Of a stretch of 31,518 nucleotides of DNA, positions 24,030-31,443 are shown piece by piece. Below the pieces are notes generated by a model that did not search any database, was not told the origin of the DNA, and worked only from the letters and a program-made list of their open reading frames with translations. The stretch comes from a bacterium. GTDB taxonomy: Bacteria > Pseudomonadota > Gammaproteobacteria > Berkiellales > Berkiellaceae. A program made the position numbers and the translations under genes. Positions within the stretch are counted from its first letter, which is position 1. Each line of letters begins with the position of its first letter. The stretch spans positions 1 to 31,518 of the forward strand of contig RFNU01000158.1 of assembly GCA_009927065.1 (NCBI GenBank). The letters run 5' to 3'.

Positions 24030-24142
24030 CTAAAAAGCAGGATATTGGGTCAGATGTTACTATCAGGGCCTGGGGAAGGCAACAACCGTGATCTGCAGGT
24101 GCTCACCAATCTTTCATCAACAAGATTAGTGAGTAGTTTTAA
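24030..24142 (+). ncRNA. candidate intergenic small RNA
   Basis: The 300-bp spacer between two minus-strand genes holds no convincing gene but contains a stretch of higher GC than its surroundings with ordered potential pairing. CAGAT 24051-24055 pairs with ATCTG 24091-24095, enclosing a GCCT/AGGC hairpin at 24068-24080. An intrinsic terminator ends it on the plus strand. A TATATA sequence near 24021-24026 could be a -10 element, with a poor -35. A plus-strand frame of about 60 codons overlaps it, but the terminator lies inside that frame, arguing against coding. It does not match 4.5S, 6S or tmRNA well. Confidence 0.25.
24102..24140 (+). terminator. intrinsic terminator in the 23869-24168 spacer
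   Basis: CTCAC (24102-24106) and AATCTT (24108-24113) pair with AAGATT (24122-24127) and GTGAG (24129-24133) across one mismatch, with an 8-nt loop, then TAGTTTT. Orientation is plus, although both neighbouring genes are on the minus strand. Confidence 0.4.
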
Positions 24143-24168
24143 TAATATCAGTGAACAGAATGACTGAC

Positions 24169-24375
24169 TTATACGAGTTTTAAGATATTTTCTGATTTTT
24201 GATGATGTTTATAATTAATATTATGCTCATTAAATCTTTTTTGATAGATTGTGAAAATATTATTAAATTTGGAATGATATTGCGTGTATGCTAAAATTGC
24301 TGATAACGCATCTTTAGAGTCCAATGCATCACTCGAAAGCGATTGAATGGATTGAATTAAAGCTTGATTGCTCAT
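24169..24375 (-). CDS. small hypothetical protein, 68 aa
   Basis: Not recognised. The N-terminal half is Ser/Ala/Leu-rich and likely helical (QALIQSIQSLSSDALDSKDALSAI). The second half is polar and rich in His, Asn and Lys. It starts at the ATG at 24375, with AAGGA about 11 bases upstream, 24 bp behind the stop of the recombinase-like gene, so the two are probably co-transcribed. There is no membrane segment or motif. It could be a partner of the recombinase-like protein, but nothing in the sequence shows this. Confidence 0.5.
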   Translation of the reverse strand: MSNQALIQSIQSLSSDALDSKDALSAILAYTQYHSKFNNIFTIYQKRFNEHNINYKHHQKSENILKLV

Positions 24376-24399
24376 AATGATAGAAATCCTTATTTAGAA

Positions 24400-25407
24400 T
24401 TATGCACTTTTTAGATCATTATTTTTTTGAAGTTCGGCATTGTTGAGAACAGCCTCAATCTGACTATGTTTTAAAAGTTCATTAAAAGAGAGATCTTCAA
24501 TTTCTTGACTATTAAAGATTTCTGTTAATACTTGTCTGCCTTTTAAAATCAACTCTAATTCTTTAAGATCATTTAAACGTTCTTGAGCGCGAGCAATCAG
24601 ATCCTCATTCCACACTTTGTTGTTTGGAAGTAAATGCTTAGCAATAAGATTTAAATCATTAATGAGTGATTGATTAATCTGTGCGCCTTGAATTTTATGC
24701 TCAACAGCAAGAGCCAATCTATTTAATTTTAATCTGTCATAAACTTTTTGAAATTGACTTAATACCCAACGACCACCTTCAGGAGCAAAAAAATCATTCA
24801 TATTTAAAAAATCAACCATTTTTCTTTGAGCAAGTTTTTTTTCTTCCATTGCATCAACAATAGGCTCAATTAAGATACTAAAGAGTATTGAGAATAAAAC
24901 TTTTGGTCTATTAACACGATGAATAATCTCGGCTGCTTTAGGGTTGCCTGATTTAAGTTCAGTTCGAGTCAAACCTTGTTTGATCAATTCACCATGTTTT
25001 TGACGACGTTTACGCAAATGATCTATCATCGAGCCGATATTCTGAGCATTAATAAAAGATTGATCGAGACAATATAAAGATGAAAGATTATTTTTTTCAT
25101 CGTACGTTGACTTGAGCATGTCTGCAAAAAGAGGGTGGGCATAATAATGCTTAAGCTCAGGAATGATCAGGTCGTAACCGTGATGCGAGCATAATGCAAG
25201 AGCTTCTTTTATTTGGCCCCATTTATTTTTGTTTTTCTGTTTTTTAACAAGTTGATAAAAATCTTGGATAAGCTGAATATCAGGATTGTCTGTTAAGAAT
25301 GTAGAAAGATGTGCTTTTTGTACCGACAATACGTCATGAGCATCATCGTAACTTTTTGAATTTTCATGCAATAAAAAAACTACTATGCAATTCCTTTTGT
25401 TATTCAC
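24400..25407 (-). CDS. degenerate serine-recombinase-like protein, catalytic residues lost
   Basis: This 335-aa protein follows the layout of large resolvase/recombinase-family proteins. A resolvase-like N-terminal domain (about 5-110) includes NKWGQIKEALALCSHHGYDL, matching the conserved helix before the catalytic strand. Next come a linker helix with a KSGNPKAAE motif (about 152-160) and a recombinase domain with FLNMNDFFAPEGGRWVLSQF, matching the family's LNxxGIxTPxGGxW pattern (about 200-220). A coiled/helical C-terminus completes it. By my alignment the catalytic Ser is His14, and the DRLAR-type arginines are replaced by KHYYAH (86-91), so strand cleavage is not expected. The GTG start at 25407 has GGGAG six bases upstream, and an overlapping out-of-frame ATG is immediately followed by TGA. 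Probably a domesticated DNA-binding protein. Confidence 0.65.
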   Translation of the reverse strand: MNNKRNCIVVFLLHENSKSYDDAHDVLSVQKAHLSTFLTDNPDIQLIQDFYQLVKKQKNKNKWGQIKEALALCSHHGYDLIIPELKHYYAHPLFADMLKSTYDEKNNLSSLYCLDQSFINAQNIGSMIDHLRKRRQKHGELIKQGLTRTELKSGNPKAAEIIHRVNRPKVLFSILFSILIEPIVDAMEEKKLAQRKMVDFLNMNDFFAPEGGRWVLSQFQKVYDRLKLNRLALAVEHKIQGAQINQSLINDLNLIAKHLLPNNKVWNEDLIARAQERLNDLKELELILKGRQVLTEIFNSQEIEDLSFNELLKHSQIEAVLNNAELQKNNDLKSA

Positions 25408-25468
25408 ATAAATCTCCCGTTTTATTTGTTAGCAGTATAGTTATAATCGTCTTTAAAGCAAATGAATT

Positions 25469-26236
25469 TTAAAAAATTTTTTCATCATTTCTTAAGGTTA
25501 AAACCTCACAACCATTATCAGTGATAAGAATGGTGTGCTCCCATTGAGCAGAAAGAGAGCGATCTTTTGTCACGGCCGTCCATCCATCAGAAAGTATCTT
25601 AATATGACGTGCACCAAGATTGATCATTGGCTCAATGGTAAAAATCATCCCCGGCTTTAAAATTAAATTATCCTCAGGGACATAGTAGTGTAACACTTGT
25701 GGTTGCTCATGAAAATCAGTACCAATACCATGACCGCAAAATTCTCTAACAATTGACAAATTATTTTTATGAGCAAACTCTTGAATGGTTTTTCCAACAA
25801 TATTGAGTGGCAAACCTGGTTTCACTGCTCTTATTGCTTGGTATAAAGCCTCTTGCGTTAAATCAACTAAACGTTGAGCGAAAGGTTTAACTTTCCCTAT
25901 AGAATACATTTTTGAAGTATCACCATAAAAACCATCTTTTTCAATAGAAACATCAATATTGATAATATCTCCATCTTTCAAAACAGTATGATCAGGAATA
26001 CCATGACAGACAACGTGATTTAATGAAGTGCAGATCGATTTAGGAAATCCTCTGTAGTTTAAAGGAGCAGGACGAGCTTTTAATTCATAGACAATATAAT
26101 CGTGAACAATTTTGTCTAAGTCACCAGTTGTTACACCTTGACGAACCTCTTGATCAAGTATCCTAAAAATAGTAGAAGTTAGCTGGTTAACTTCTCTCAT
26201 TTTAGCAATTTCTTCATTAGTTTTGATTAAGCCCAT
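25469..26236 (-). CDS. map: methionine aminopeptidase, type I
   Basis: It removes the initiator Met from nascent proteins at the ribosome using a dinuclear metal site. At 255 aa it has the standard length of the short bacterial type Ia enzyme. The metal ligands are readable: the Asp in NIDVSIEKDGFYGDTSKM (two Asp), His in GHGIGTDFHEQPQV, Glu in TIEPMINLG and Glu in WEHTILI. The substrate-pocket His is in VCHGIPD. The start at 26236 has GAGGG about 10 bases upstream. It is divergent from rpsB, the common gammaproteobacterial arrangement. Confidence 0.96.
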   Translation of the reverse strand: MGLIKTNEEIAKMREVNQLTSTIFRILDQEVRQGVTTGDLDKIVHDYIVYELKARPAPLNYRGFPKSICTSLNHVVCHGIPDHTVLKDGDIINIDVSIEKDGFYGDTSKMYSIGKVKPFAQRLVDLTQEALYQAIRAVKPGLPLNIVGKTIQEFAHKNNLSIVREFCGHGIGTDFHEQPQVLHYYVPEDNLILKPGMIFTIEPMINLGARHIKILSDGWTAVTKDRSLSAQWEHTILITDNGCEVLTLRNDEKIF

Positions 26237-26604
26237 AATGACGATGCCCTCTAAAGCTATATTTTTATTTCATTTTGTTGTAGTATATTGGAGTTAGAGC
26301 AATATATTAATTGAAGTTAAGATGAAAATACAATTATTTAATTTGCGGCAATGACTTTAATTTTAAATAAAATCACTTTCAAGTCGCATTGAAAAACAAA
26401 TTATTTTTAGCATTTAGTCAATTGTTCAAAAAGCTCAACACTTAATAGAAAACCAAACATAAAATAAAGTGTTATCTTACATACTACTTTATTTTATCAC
26501 TTAAATAATCAAAAAACGTTTGCGCATCAAGAATATTATTGGGTCCTCTGGGTTGTAATATTTGGTCAAACGTGGTTGTTAACCCAAAAAAAGGAAAAAC
26601 ACAT
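26237..26604 (+). other. map/rpsB divergent intergenic region and rpsB leader
   Basis: This 368-bp AT-rich region has no gene. It holds a 12-bp perfect inverted repeat (26459-26470 and 26486-26497, 15-nt loop). A competing pairing, AACACTT 26437-26443 with AAGTGTT 26467-26473, uses part of the same arm. A GGGTT/AACCC stem (26550-26554 with 26581-26585) ends 7 bases before the AAGGA Shine-Dalgarno of rpsB. In E. coli the rpsB leader is the target of S2 autorepression, and the last stem could play that part here. I could not fix the promoters of either gene with confidence. Confidence 0.45.
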
Positions 26605-28326
26605 ATGTCATTAGCAACTTCAACTTTTACTCCTGTCGAACTTTCCATTGAAGGTATGTTAGATCACGGTTTACACCTGGGTCACTTATCACGCTATTGG
26701 AATCCAAAAATGAAAGAATACATTTTTAAGGTTCGTTACGGTGTGCATATTATTAATCTTGTTAAAACAGAACGTTGTTTTAGAAGAGCACTCAGTTTTA
26801 TTGAAAAGATTGTCAGTAAAGGTGGGAAGATTCTGTTCGTTGGTACTAAATCAACTGCGAGCGATATCGTTGCTGAGCAGGCTAATCGATGCCAGATGCC
26901 TTACGTTAATCATCGTTGGTTAGGTGGTATGTTAACAAACTTCAAAACTGTGAAGTTGTCAATCAACCGTCTTAGCAAATTACAAGAAATGAAAGAACAA
27001 GGCATTTTAGAAAAGCTTACCAAAAAAGAAGCTTTGATGAAGTCCAGAGAAATCGAGAAGCTTGAAAAAACTCTTGGCGGTATTAAAAAGCTTTCACGTC
27101 TACCAGATGCTCTTTTTGTTGTTGACGTTGGTTACGAAGATATCGCTATTAAAGAAGCAAACAAACTAGGCATTCCTGTCATTGGTATTGTTGATACTAA
27201 TAATAGTCCTGATGGTATTCAGTATATGATTCCAGCTAACGATGATGCTATTCGTGCTATCAGTTATTCATTATCACTTGCTGCTCAACTTATTGAAGAA
27301 ACACGTACTCGTCATAGCGAAGCTCAAAAGCAAGATGTTCGTCAGTTAGCGCGCGATACTCATAAAAAAGCTAAAGATAAAAAAGAAGAAGTGTCTACTA
27401 CTAAAGAGCATACTCCTCAGGAAGCTGAAGTTGCAGCTCCGATCGCAGATGTGGCTCAAGTAACAATTTCTGCTGCAAGTGTAAAACAACTCCGTGAAAT
27501 TACTGGTGCAGGTATGATGGAGTGCAAAAAAGCATTGGTAGAAGCTCAAGGTGATTTTGAAAAAGCTCAAGAATTTTTAATTCAGTCAGGGCAAAAGAAA
27601 GTTGCTAAATCTGCTGCAAGAATCGCTGCTGAAGGTGTTATTGAAATTGTTCAACATGACAACTTTATTGGTTTAGTAGAAATCAATTGTGAAACTGATT
27701 TCGTAGCGCGTGATGCAACATTCCAAGGTTTAAGATCACTTGTCAAAAAAGCTATTGTGAGTCGCCCCGCAACTCTAGAAACATTATTAGCTCTAGAAGT
27801 TGATGGCGCTACCTTAGAGCAGCATGTACAACAAGCGATTACTAAGATTGGTGAGAAAGTTACAATTCGTCGTGCTCAATTCGAAGATTTTGAAGCCGGT
27901 AAAGTAGGTTTTTATAACCACTCAGGTAAAATGGCTGCACTTGTCACCTTGGATAAAGCTGATGAAACGTTAGCTCGTGATCTTGCAATGCATATTGCTG
28001 CAATGAACCCACAGTATCTTTCATCCGCGGATGTTCCTCATGATGTTTTAAATGCACAAAAACAAATTTTTGTGGAAGAACTGACTGAAGAAGAAAAAGC
28101 ATCTAAAGCCAAAGATAAGATTGTAAAAGGACGTTTAGAGAAGCATTTCTCTGCTCAATCTCTTTTAGATCAAGCGTTCATTAAAAATCCTGATCTCACG
28201 ATTGCAGCGTTACTAGAGCAAGCTCACGCAACAATTTTAAAATTCATTCGCTTTGAAGTCGGTGAAGGAATTGAAAAACAACACGTTGATTTTGCTCAGG
28301 AAGTAATGCAGCAAGCTAAAAGATAA
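26605..28326 (+). CDS. rpsB-tsf: fused ribosomal protein S2 - elongation factor Ts
   Basis: One uninterrupted 573-aa frame. Residues 1-237 are a complete S2 (HLGHLSRYWNPKM, LFVGTKSTA, NHRWLGGMLTN, PDALFVVD, IPVIGIVDTN). Residues about 238-285 are a linker, first Lys/Arg/Glu-rich, then Ala/Val/Glu-rich. Residues 286-573 are a complete EF-Ts: VKQLREITGAGMMECKKAL, the CETDFVARD motif (TDFV 364-367), core and C-terminal IRFEVGEGIEK. S2 belongs to the 30S subunit; EF-Ts is the nucleotide exchange factor of EF-Tu. The usual tsf Met is gone; an internal GTG at 27451 lacks a close Shine-Dalgarno. The start at 26605 has AAGGA nine bases upstream; the upstream TTG extension is rejected by homology. The order otherwise equals the standard rpsB-tsf-pyrH-frr cluster. 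Confidence 0.93.
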   Translation: MSLATSTFTPVELSIEGMLDHGLHLGHLSRYWNPKMKEYIFKVRYGVHIINLVKTERCFRRALSFIEKIVSKGGKILFVGTKSTASDIVAEQANRCQMPYVNHRWLGGMLTNFKTVKLSINRLSKLQEMKEQGILEKLTKKEALMKSREIEKLEKTLGGIKKLSRLPDALFVVDVGYEDIAIKEANKLGIPVIGIVDTNNSPDGIQYMIPANDDAIRAISYSLSLAAQLIEETRTRHSEAQKQDVRQLARDTHKKAKDKKEEVSTTKEHTPQEAEVAAPIADVAQVTISAASVKQLREITGAGMMECKKALVEAQGDFEKAQEFLIQSGQKKVAKSAARIAAEGVIEIVQHDNFIGLVEINCETDFVARDATFQGLRSLVKKAIVSRPATLETLLALEVDGATLEQHVQQAITKIGEKVTIRRAQFEDFEAGKVGFYNHSGKMAALVTLDKADETLARDLAMHIAAMNPQYLSSADVPHDVLNAQKQIFVEELTEEEKASKAKDKIVKGRLEKHFSAQSLLDQAFIKNPDLTIAALLEQAHATILKFIRFEVGEGIEKQHVDFAQEVMQQAKR

Positions 28327-28330
28327 TCAT

Positions 28331-28363
28331 ATATTATGCTCACTGAGTCATAATATCTTTTTA
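28331..28363 (+). terminator. intrinsic terminator after rpsB-tsf
   Basis: ATATTATG (28331-28338) pairs with CATAATAT (28349-28356), with an inner CTC/GAG extension and one bulged T, followed by CTTTTTAT. It starts four bases after the tsf stop. Confidence 0.65.
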
Positions 28364-28388
28364 TACAGAAGCTTTGTGGACTGTTAAA

Positions 28389-28436
28389 AACTCACTATAC
28401 TCACAGACTTTATCAAAAAAAGTCTGTGAGTGAGTT
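28389..28436. repeat. long stable hairpin between tsf and pyrH
   Basis: A perfect 13-bp stem (28399-28411 with 28419-28431, 7-nt loop) is extended by five pairs (28389-28393 with 28432-28436) across a 5-nt bulge. There is no T-run on the plus strand. On the minus strand the outer arm runs into TTT. It could be a processing site, a backup terminator or a protein-binding element. Confidence 0.55.
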
Positions 28437-28548
28437 GTTGATAGACCCTCTTTGTAGCGTGACAAATCACTTTCATCATCAATATTATTTGCCAAAAATT
28501 TTTTAGCGCAGACCAAATCATTCCTATCAAAATACTCCTGTTTTTTTC

Positions 28549-28577
28549 TTGCTATCAGAGCAACTGTTTTTTATCAT
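28549..28577 (+). promoter_or_regulatory. promoter of the pyrH-frr-uppS-cdsA operon
   Basis: TTGCTA and TATCAT are separated by 17 bp, about 40 bp upstream of the pyrH ATG and downstream of the rpsB-tsf terminator. The position fits a separate transcription unit. Confidence 0.5.
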
Positions 28578-28616
28578 AAGTCAGTCTTAATTAAAAATTA
28601 CCGTATAGGTGGCTCA

Positions 28617-29345
28617 ATGTCTTCACAATCACTCCCTTATCCTAGAGTGCTGATTAAATTATCAGGGCAAGCCCTTGCTGGAAATAAAGGTTTTGGAATA
28701 GATCCTATGACCTTACAGTATTATTCTGCTGAAATAGCACAAGTCAGAGAATTAAATGTAGAAATAGCTATTGTTATTGGTGGCGGTAATTTCTTTAGAG
28801 GCTCTGAATTAGCACAAGTCGGTATTGATCGTATTACTGCCGATCATATGGGGATGCTAGGAACGATTATGAATTGTTTGGCTTTTCGCGATGCTCTCGA
28901 GCAGCATGGTGTTGCAACACGCATTATGTCGTCTATCCCTATGTTCGGTATCTGCGAGCATTATGATTATAGAAATGCCATGCAGCACTTAACTCAAGGT
29001 AAAGTTGTTTTATTTGCTGGAGGCACTGGTAATCCCCTAGTAACAACAGATACATGTGCGAGCTTAAGAGCAATTGAAACAAAGTGTGATTTACTTATTA
29101 AAGCAACAGGAGTCAATGGCATTTATAATGCCGATCCTCATCTCAACCCTGCCGCTCAATTACTATCAACAATGACATTTGCTGAAGCTATTGAAAAAAA
29201 ATATAAAGTTATGGATCTTTCGGCATTTTGCCAATGCCAAGAGCATAATTTAGATATTAATGTTTGTAATCTTTCTCATACTGGAACATTAAAAAATTTA
29301 CTACTTGGTCACCATGTTGGTACACGAGTCATAAAATCTAAATAG
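28617..29345 (+). CDS. pyrH: uridylate kinase
   Basis: PyrH phosphorylates UMP to UDP for pyrimidine nucleotide synthesis and is a hexameric amino-acid-kinase-fold enzyme. At 242 aa it has the usual length. Visible motifs are the N-terminal ATP-binding VLIKLSGQALAG, the VIGGGNFFRG loop, ITADHMGMLGTIMN, the GTGNPLVTTD substrate/nucleotide loop and KATGVNGIYNADP. The start at 28617 has AGGTGG upstream. It has its own likely promoter and is followed at 9 bp by frr. The gene is complete and the identification secure. Confidence 0.96.
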   Translation: MSSQSLPYPRVLIKLSGQALAGNKGFGIDPMTLQYYSAEIAQVRELNVEIAIVIGGGNFFRGSELAQVGIDRITADHMGMLGTIMNCLAFRDALEQHGVATRIMSSIPMFGICEHYDYRNAMQHLTQGKVVLFAGGTGNPLVTTDTCASLRAIETKCDLLIKATGVNGIYNADPHLNPAAQLLSTMTFAEAIEKKYKVMDLSAFCQCQEHNLDINVCNLSHTGTLKNLLLGHHVGTRVIKSK

Positions 29346-29354
29346 GAGTTAATT

Positions 29355-29906
29355 ATGTTTGATGCAAAAAATCTTACCGATAAAATGGATAAAACCATTG
29401 AAGCGTACAAAAAAGAACTTTCAAAACAAAGAGTAGGTAGAGCTCAACCAGCCTTAATTGCTAATCTTGCTGTTCAAACCTACGGTTCAGAGCAGCCTTT
29501 ATCGCAAATTTCTTCTATCAGTGCAGAAAGCTCTACAGTTCTTGCTGTAAAACCATGGGATAAAAAATTAATCCCTGCTATTGAACGCGCCATTCACTCC
29601 AGTGATCTTGGTTTGAACCCAATAACTTCAGGTGATACTGTGCGAGTTCCATTACCACCTTTAACAGAAGAACGTCGTAAAGACATTGTTAAACATATTA
29701 AAACAGTTGCAGAACAATCTAAAGTCGCTTTACGTAACTTAAGAAGGGACGCTAATACTGAAATTAAGACTTTGGAAAAAGACAATAAAATTAGTGAAGA
29801 TGAGTCTAAACGCTTTCAAGACAAAGTCCAAGAACTTACTGACAAGTTTATCAAAACTATTGATACAATTACTCAGGAAAAAGAAACTGAAATGATGAAA
29901 ATTTAA
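29355..29906 (+). CDS. frr: ribosome recycling factor
   Basis: RRF acts with EF-G to split post-termination ribosomes. It is 183 aa against 185 in E. coli. Characteristic residues include KQRVGRAQPALIANL (helix 1 end), VKPWDKKLIPAIERAIHSSDLGLNP, and the helical VRVPLPPLTEERRKDIVKH. The start at 29355 has AGGAG seven bases upstream, nine bp behind pyrH, and uppS follows at 13 bp. Confidence 0.96.
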   Translation: MFDAKNLTDKMDKTIEAYKKELSKQRVGRAQPALIANLAVQTYGSEQPLSQISSISAESSTVLAVKPWDKKLIPAIERAIHSSDLGLNPITSGDTVRVPLPPLTEERRKDIVKHIKTVAEQSKVALRNLRRDANTEIKTLEKDNKISEDESKRFQDKVQELTDKFIKTIDTITQEKETEMMKI

Positions 29907-29919
29907 AACGTTAGACGTC

Positions 29920-30597
29920 ATGGAATTAAAACATTTGGCGATTATTATGGATGGTAATCGTCGATGGGCTGCTGAACATGGAAAAGAGGCTTATCAAGGA
30001 CATTTGCAAGGAGCGAAAAAAGCGCGCGATTGCCTTGCAGCCTGTCTTAATGCCGGCATTCCATATGTCTCGCTTTTTGCTTTTAGTAAAGAAAATTGGT
30101 CTAGAAGTCAGCAAGAAGTTGCATATTTATGGGATATTATTGCTTTACAATTGCAAGAAACAACTTCATTTCTTATGAGTCAAGAAGTAAGATTTATTGC
30201 TATTGGCGATAAAAACAATTGGCCCGCCAAAAGCCGAACAATTTTAGAACAACTCATCAATAAAACACAGCATTTTACAAAAATGACGGTTTTACTTGTC
30301 TTGGATTATTCAGGTCAATGGGATATTGATCAGGCTGTAGTACGAGCTGCAGAGAGCGGGAACGCGCTAGAATGGAAACGATTTTTATTAACCAGTTCTT
30401 ATCCTGATCCTGATATCTTAATTCGTACAGGTTGTGAAAAACGCCTATCAAATTTTTATCTCTATAATTTAGCGTATACAGAACTCTTTTTTCCAAAAGT
30501 ATATTGGCCTGATTTTACAGAAGAATATTTAAAAGAGATTTTGAGTCAATACACTAAAAGAAAACGTCGTTTCGGTGTAGGAGTCATAGCGAGTTAA
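29920..30597 (+). CDS. uppS: undecaprenyl diphosphate synthase (cis-prenyltransferase)
   Basis: It makes the C55 lipid carrier precursor for cell-wall synthesis by adding IPP units to farnesyl diphosphate. It is 225 aa, shorter than E. coli UppS (about 253) because it begins directly at the catalytic region. The motif IIMDGNRRWA contains catalytic Asp11. Other landmarks are FSKENWSRS and the C-terminal Arg169 and Arg175 in IRTGCEKRLSNF. Two usually conserved glycines are changed: YGG is YSG (130-132) and TGGE is TGCE (170-173). There is no clear Shine-Dalgarno; the ATG lies 13 bp after frr, so coupling is likely. cdsA follows. Confidence 0.93.
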   Translation: MELKHLAIIMDGNRRWAAEHGKEAYQGHLQGAKKARDCLAACLNAGIPYVSLFAFSKENWSRSQQEVAYLWDIIALQLQETTSFLMSQEVRFIAIGDKNNWPAKSRTILEQLINKTQHFTKMTVLLVLDYSGQWDIDQAVVRAAESGNALEWKRFLLTSSYPDPDILIRTGCEKRLSNFYLYNLAYTELFFPKVYWPDFTEEYLKEILSQYTKRKRRFGVGVIAS

Positions 30598-30615
30598 TAG
30601 TAAGGAAATTTCTCG

Positions 30616-31443
30616 ATGAGCAAGTTTATAATCAGGTCGATTTCGGTCTTTATGCTTTTTATAGGGTTAAGCGCTTTTTATGGAATCCTTTCGTTGCTTA
30701 ATCTCACCCCATATTTTTTTAAAGGTCTCTTTTATGCGATTATTATAGGGGTATTGATAGAATTCATTTCGGCTATTTATTATTCCAATGACTTATCAGT
30801 TGGTTGTAAACTTAGACAAGTGCTTTTAATTTTAACAGGAACACTGTTCACTATTTCTTTTTGCTCAATACGGACATTATCTTACGTCAATATCCTCTTG
30901 TTTTCTTTTTTAAGCATCTTGTCTCTTATTTATAGTGCCAGTTTTGCACAAAAACATAATCGCTTATTAAACATGGGCGCTATCATCGCGCTAGTATGTT
31001 TTACACTTTTGACGCTGCATCAGCTCTACCAACTTATTATTGATCAAAATATTATGGCTATAATCAGCCTGCAAGTCATAGCCTCATTATCCGATTCAAT
31101 AGCTTACGCAGCAGGTTCATTGACTCAAGCCAAGCCTTTGGGCTTAGTCGTAAGTCCAAATAAATCAGCTATCGGTTTTTTGAGCGCCGTTATGCTAACT
31201 CCACCATCGTATATCTTTTTAGGACAATATGTCCCCCTTATGGATTTTTCTTTATCATGGATATGCTTCAGTACTATTATCGCAATTTTAGGAGATATGA
31301 TTTTTTCTTTAGGTAAACGCATTTTAATGATTAAAGATTATGGATCACTCATGCCGGGGCATGGAGGGGTCTTAGATAGATTAGATAGTCTTTTTGGATT
31401 GATAAGCTGGTATACATGGCTTTGTTTAACAAACATTATATGA
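30616..31443 (+). CDS. cdsA: phosphatidate cytidylyltransferase
   Basis: It converts phosphatidic acid and CTP to CDP-diacylglycerol, the precursor of all bacterial glycerophospholipids. It is a 275-aa integral membrane protein with about eight helices. The family signature near the C-terminus is complete in SLGKRILMIKDYGSLMPGHG followed by GVLDRLDS, and the SDSIAYAAG and VSPNKSAIGF motifs precede it. The start at 30616 has AAGGA about nine bases upstream and lies 18 bp behind uppS. It is the last recognised gene of the operon in the window; dxr is not seen in the remaining 75 bp. Confidence 0.95.
   Translation: MSKFIIRSISVFMLFIGLSAFYGILSLLNLTPYFFKGLFYAIIIGVLIEFISAIYYSNDLSVGCKLRQVLLILTGTLFTISFCSIRTLSYVNILLFSFLSILSLIYSASFAQKHNRLLNMGAIIALVCFTLLTLHQLYQLIIDQNIMAIISLQVIASLSDSIAYAAGSLTQAKPLGLVVSPNKSAIGFLSAVMLTPPSYIFLGQYVPLMDFSLSWICFSTIIAILGDMIFSLGKRILMIKDYGSLMPGHGGVLDRLDSLFGLISWYTWLCLTNII

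Noticed and set aside
24051..24100. Resemblance to the SRP (4.5S) RNA hairpin: TCAGG, an inner stem, then AACAACC.
   Set aside because: The invariant GGAA-type tetraloop and the AGCAG loop guanines are missing, so it cannot be called ffs; kept only as an unnamed RNA candidate.
23976..24167. Plus-strand frame of about 60 codons in the spacer.
   Set aside because: No ribosome binding site, and a terminator hairpin lies inside it.
26539..26604. TTG start giving 22 extra residues on the S2 fusion.
   Set aside because: S2 homology and the AAGGA site both point to the ATG at 26605; the extension lies in the structured leader.
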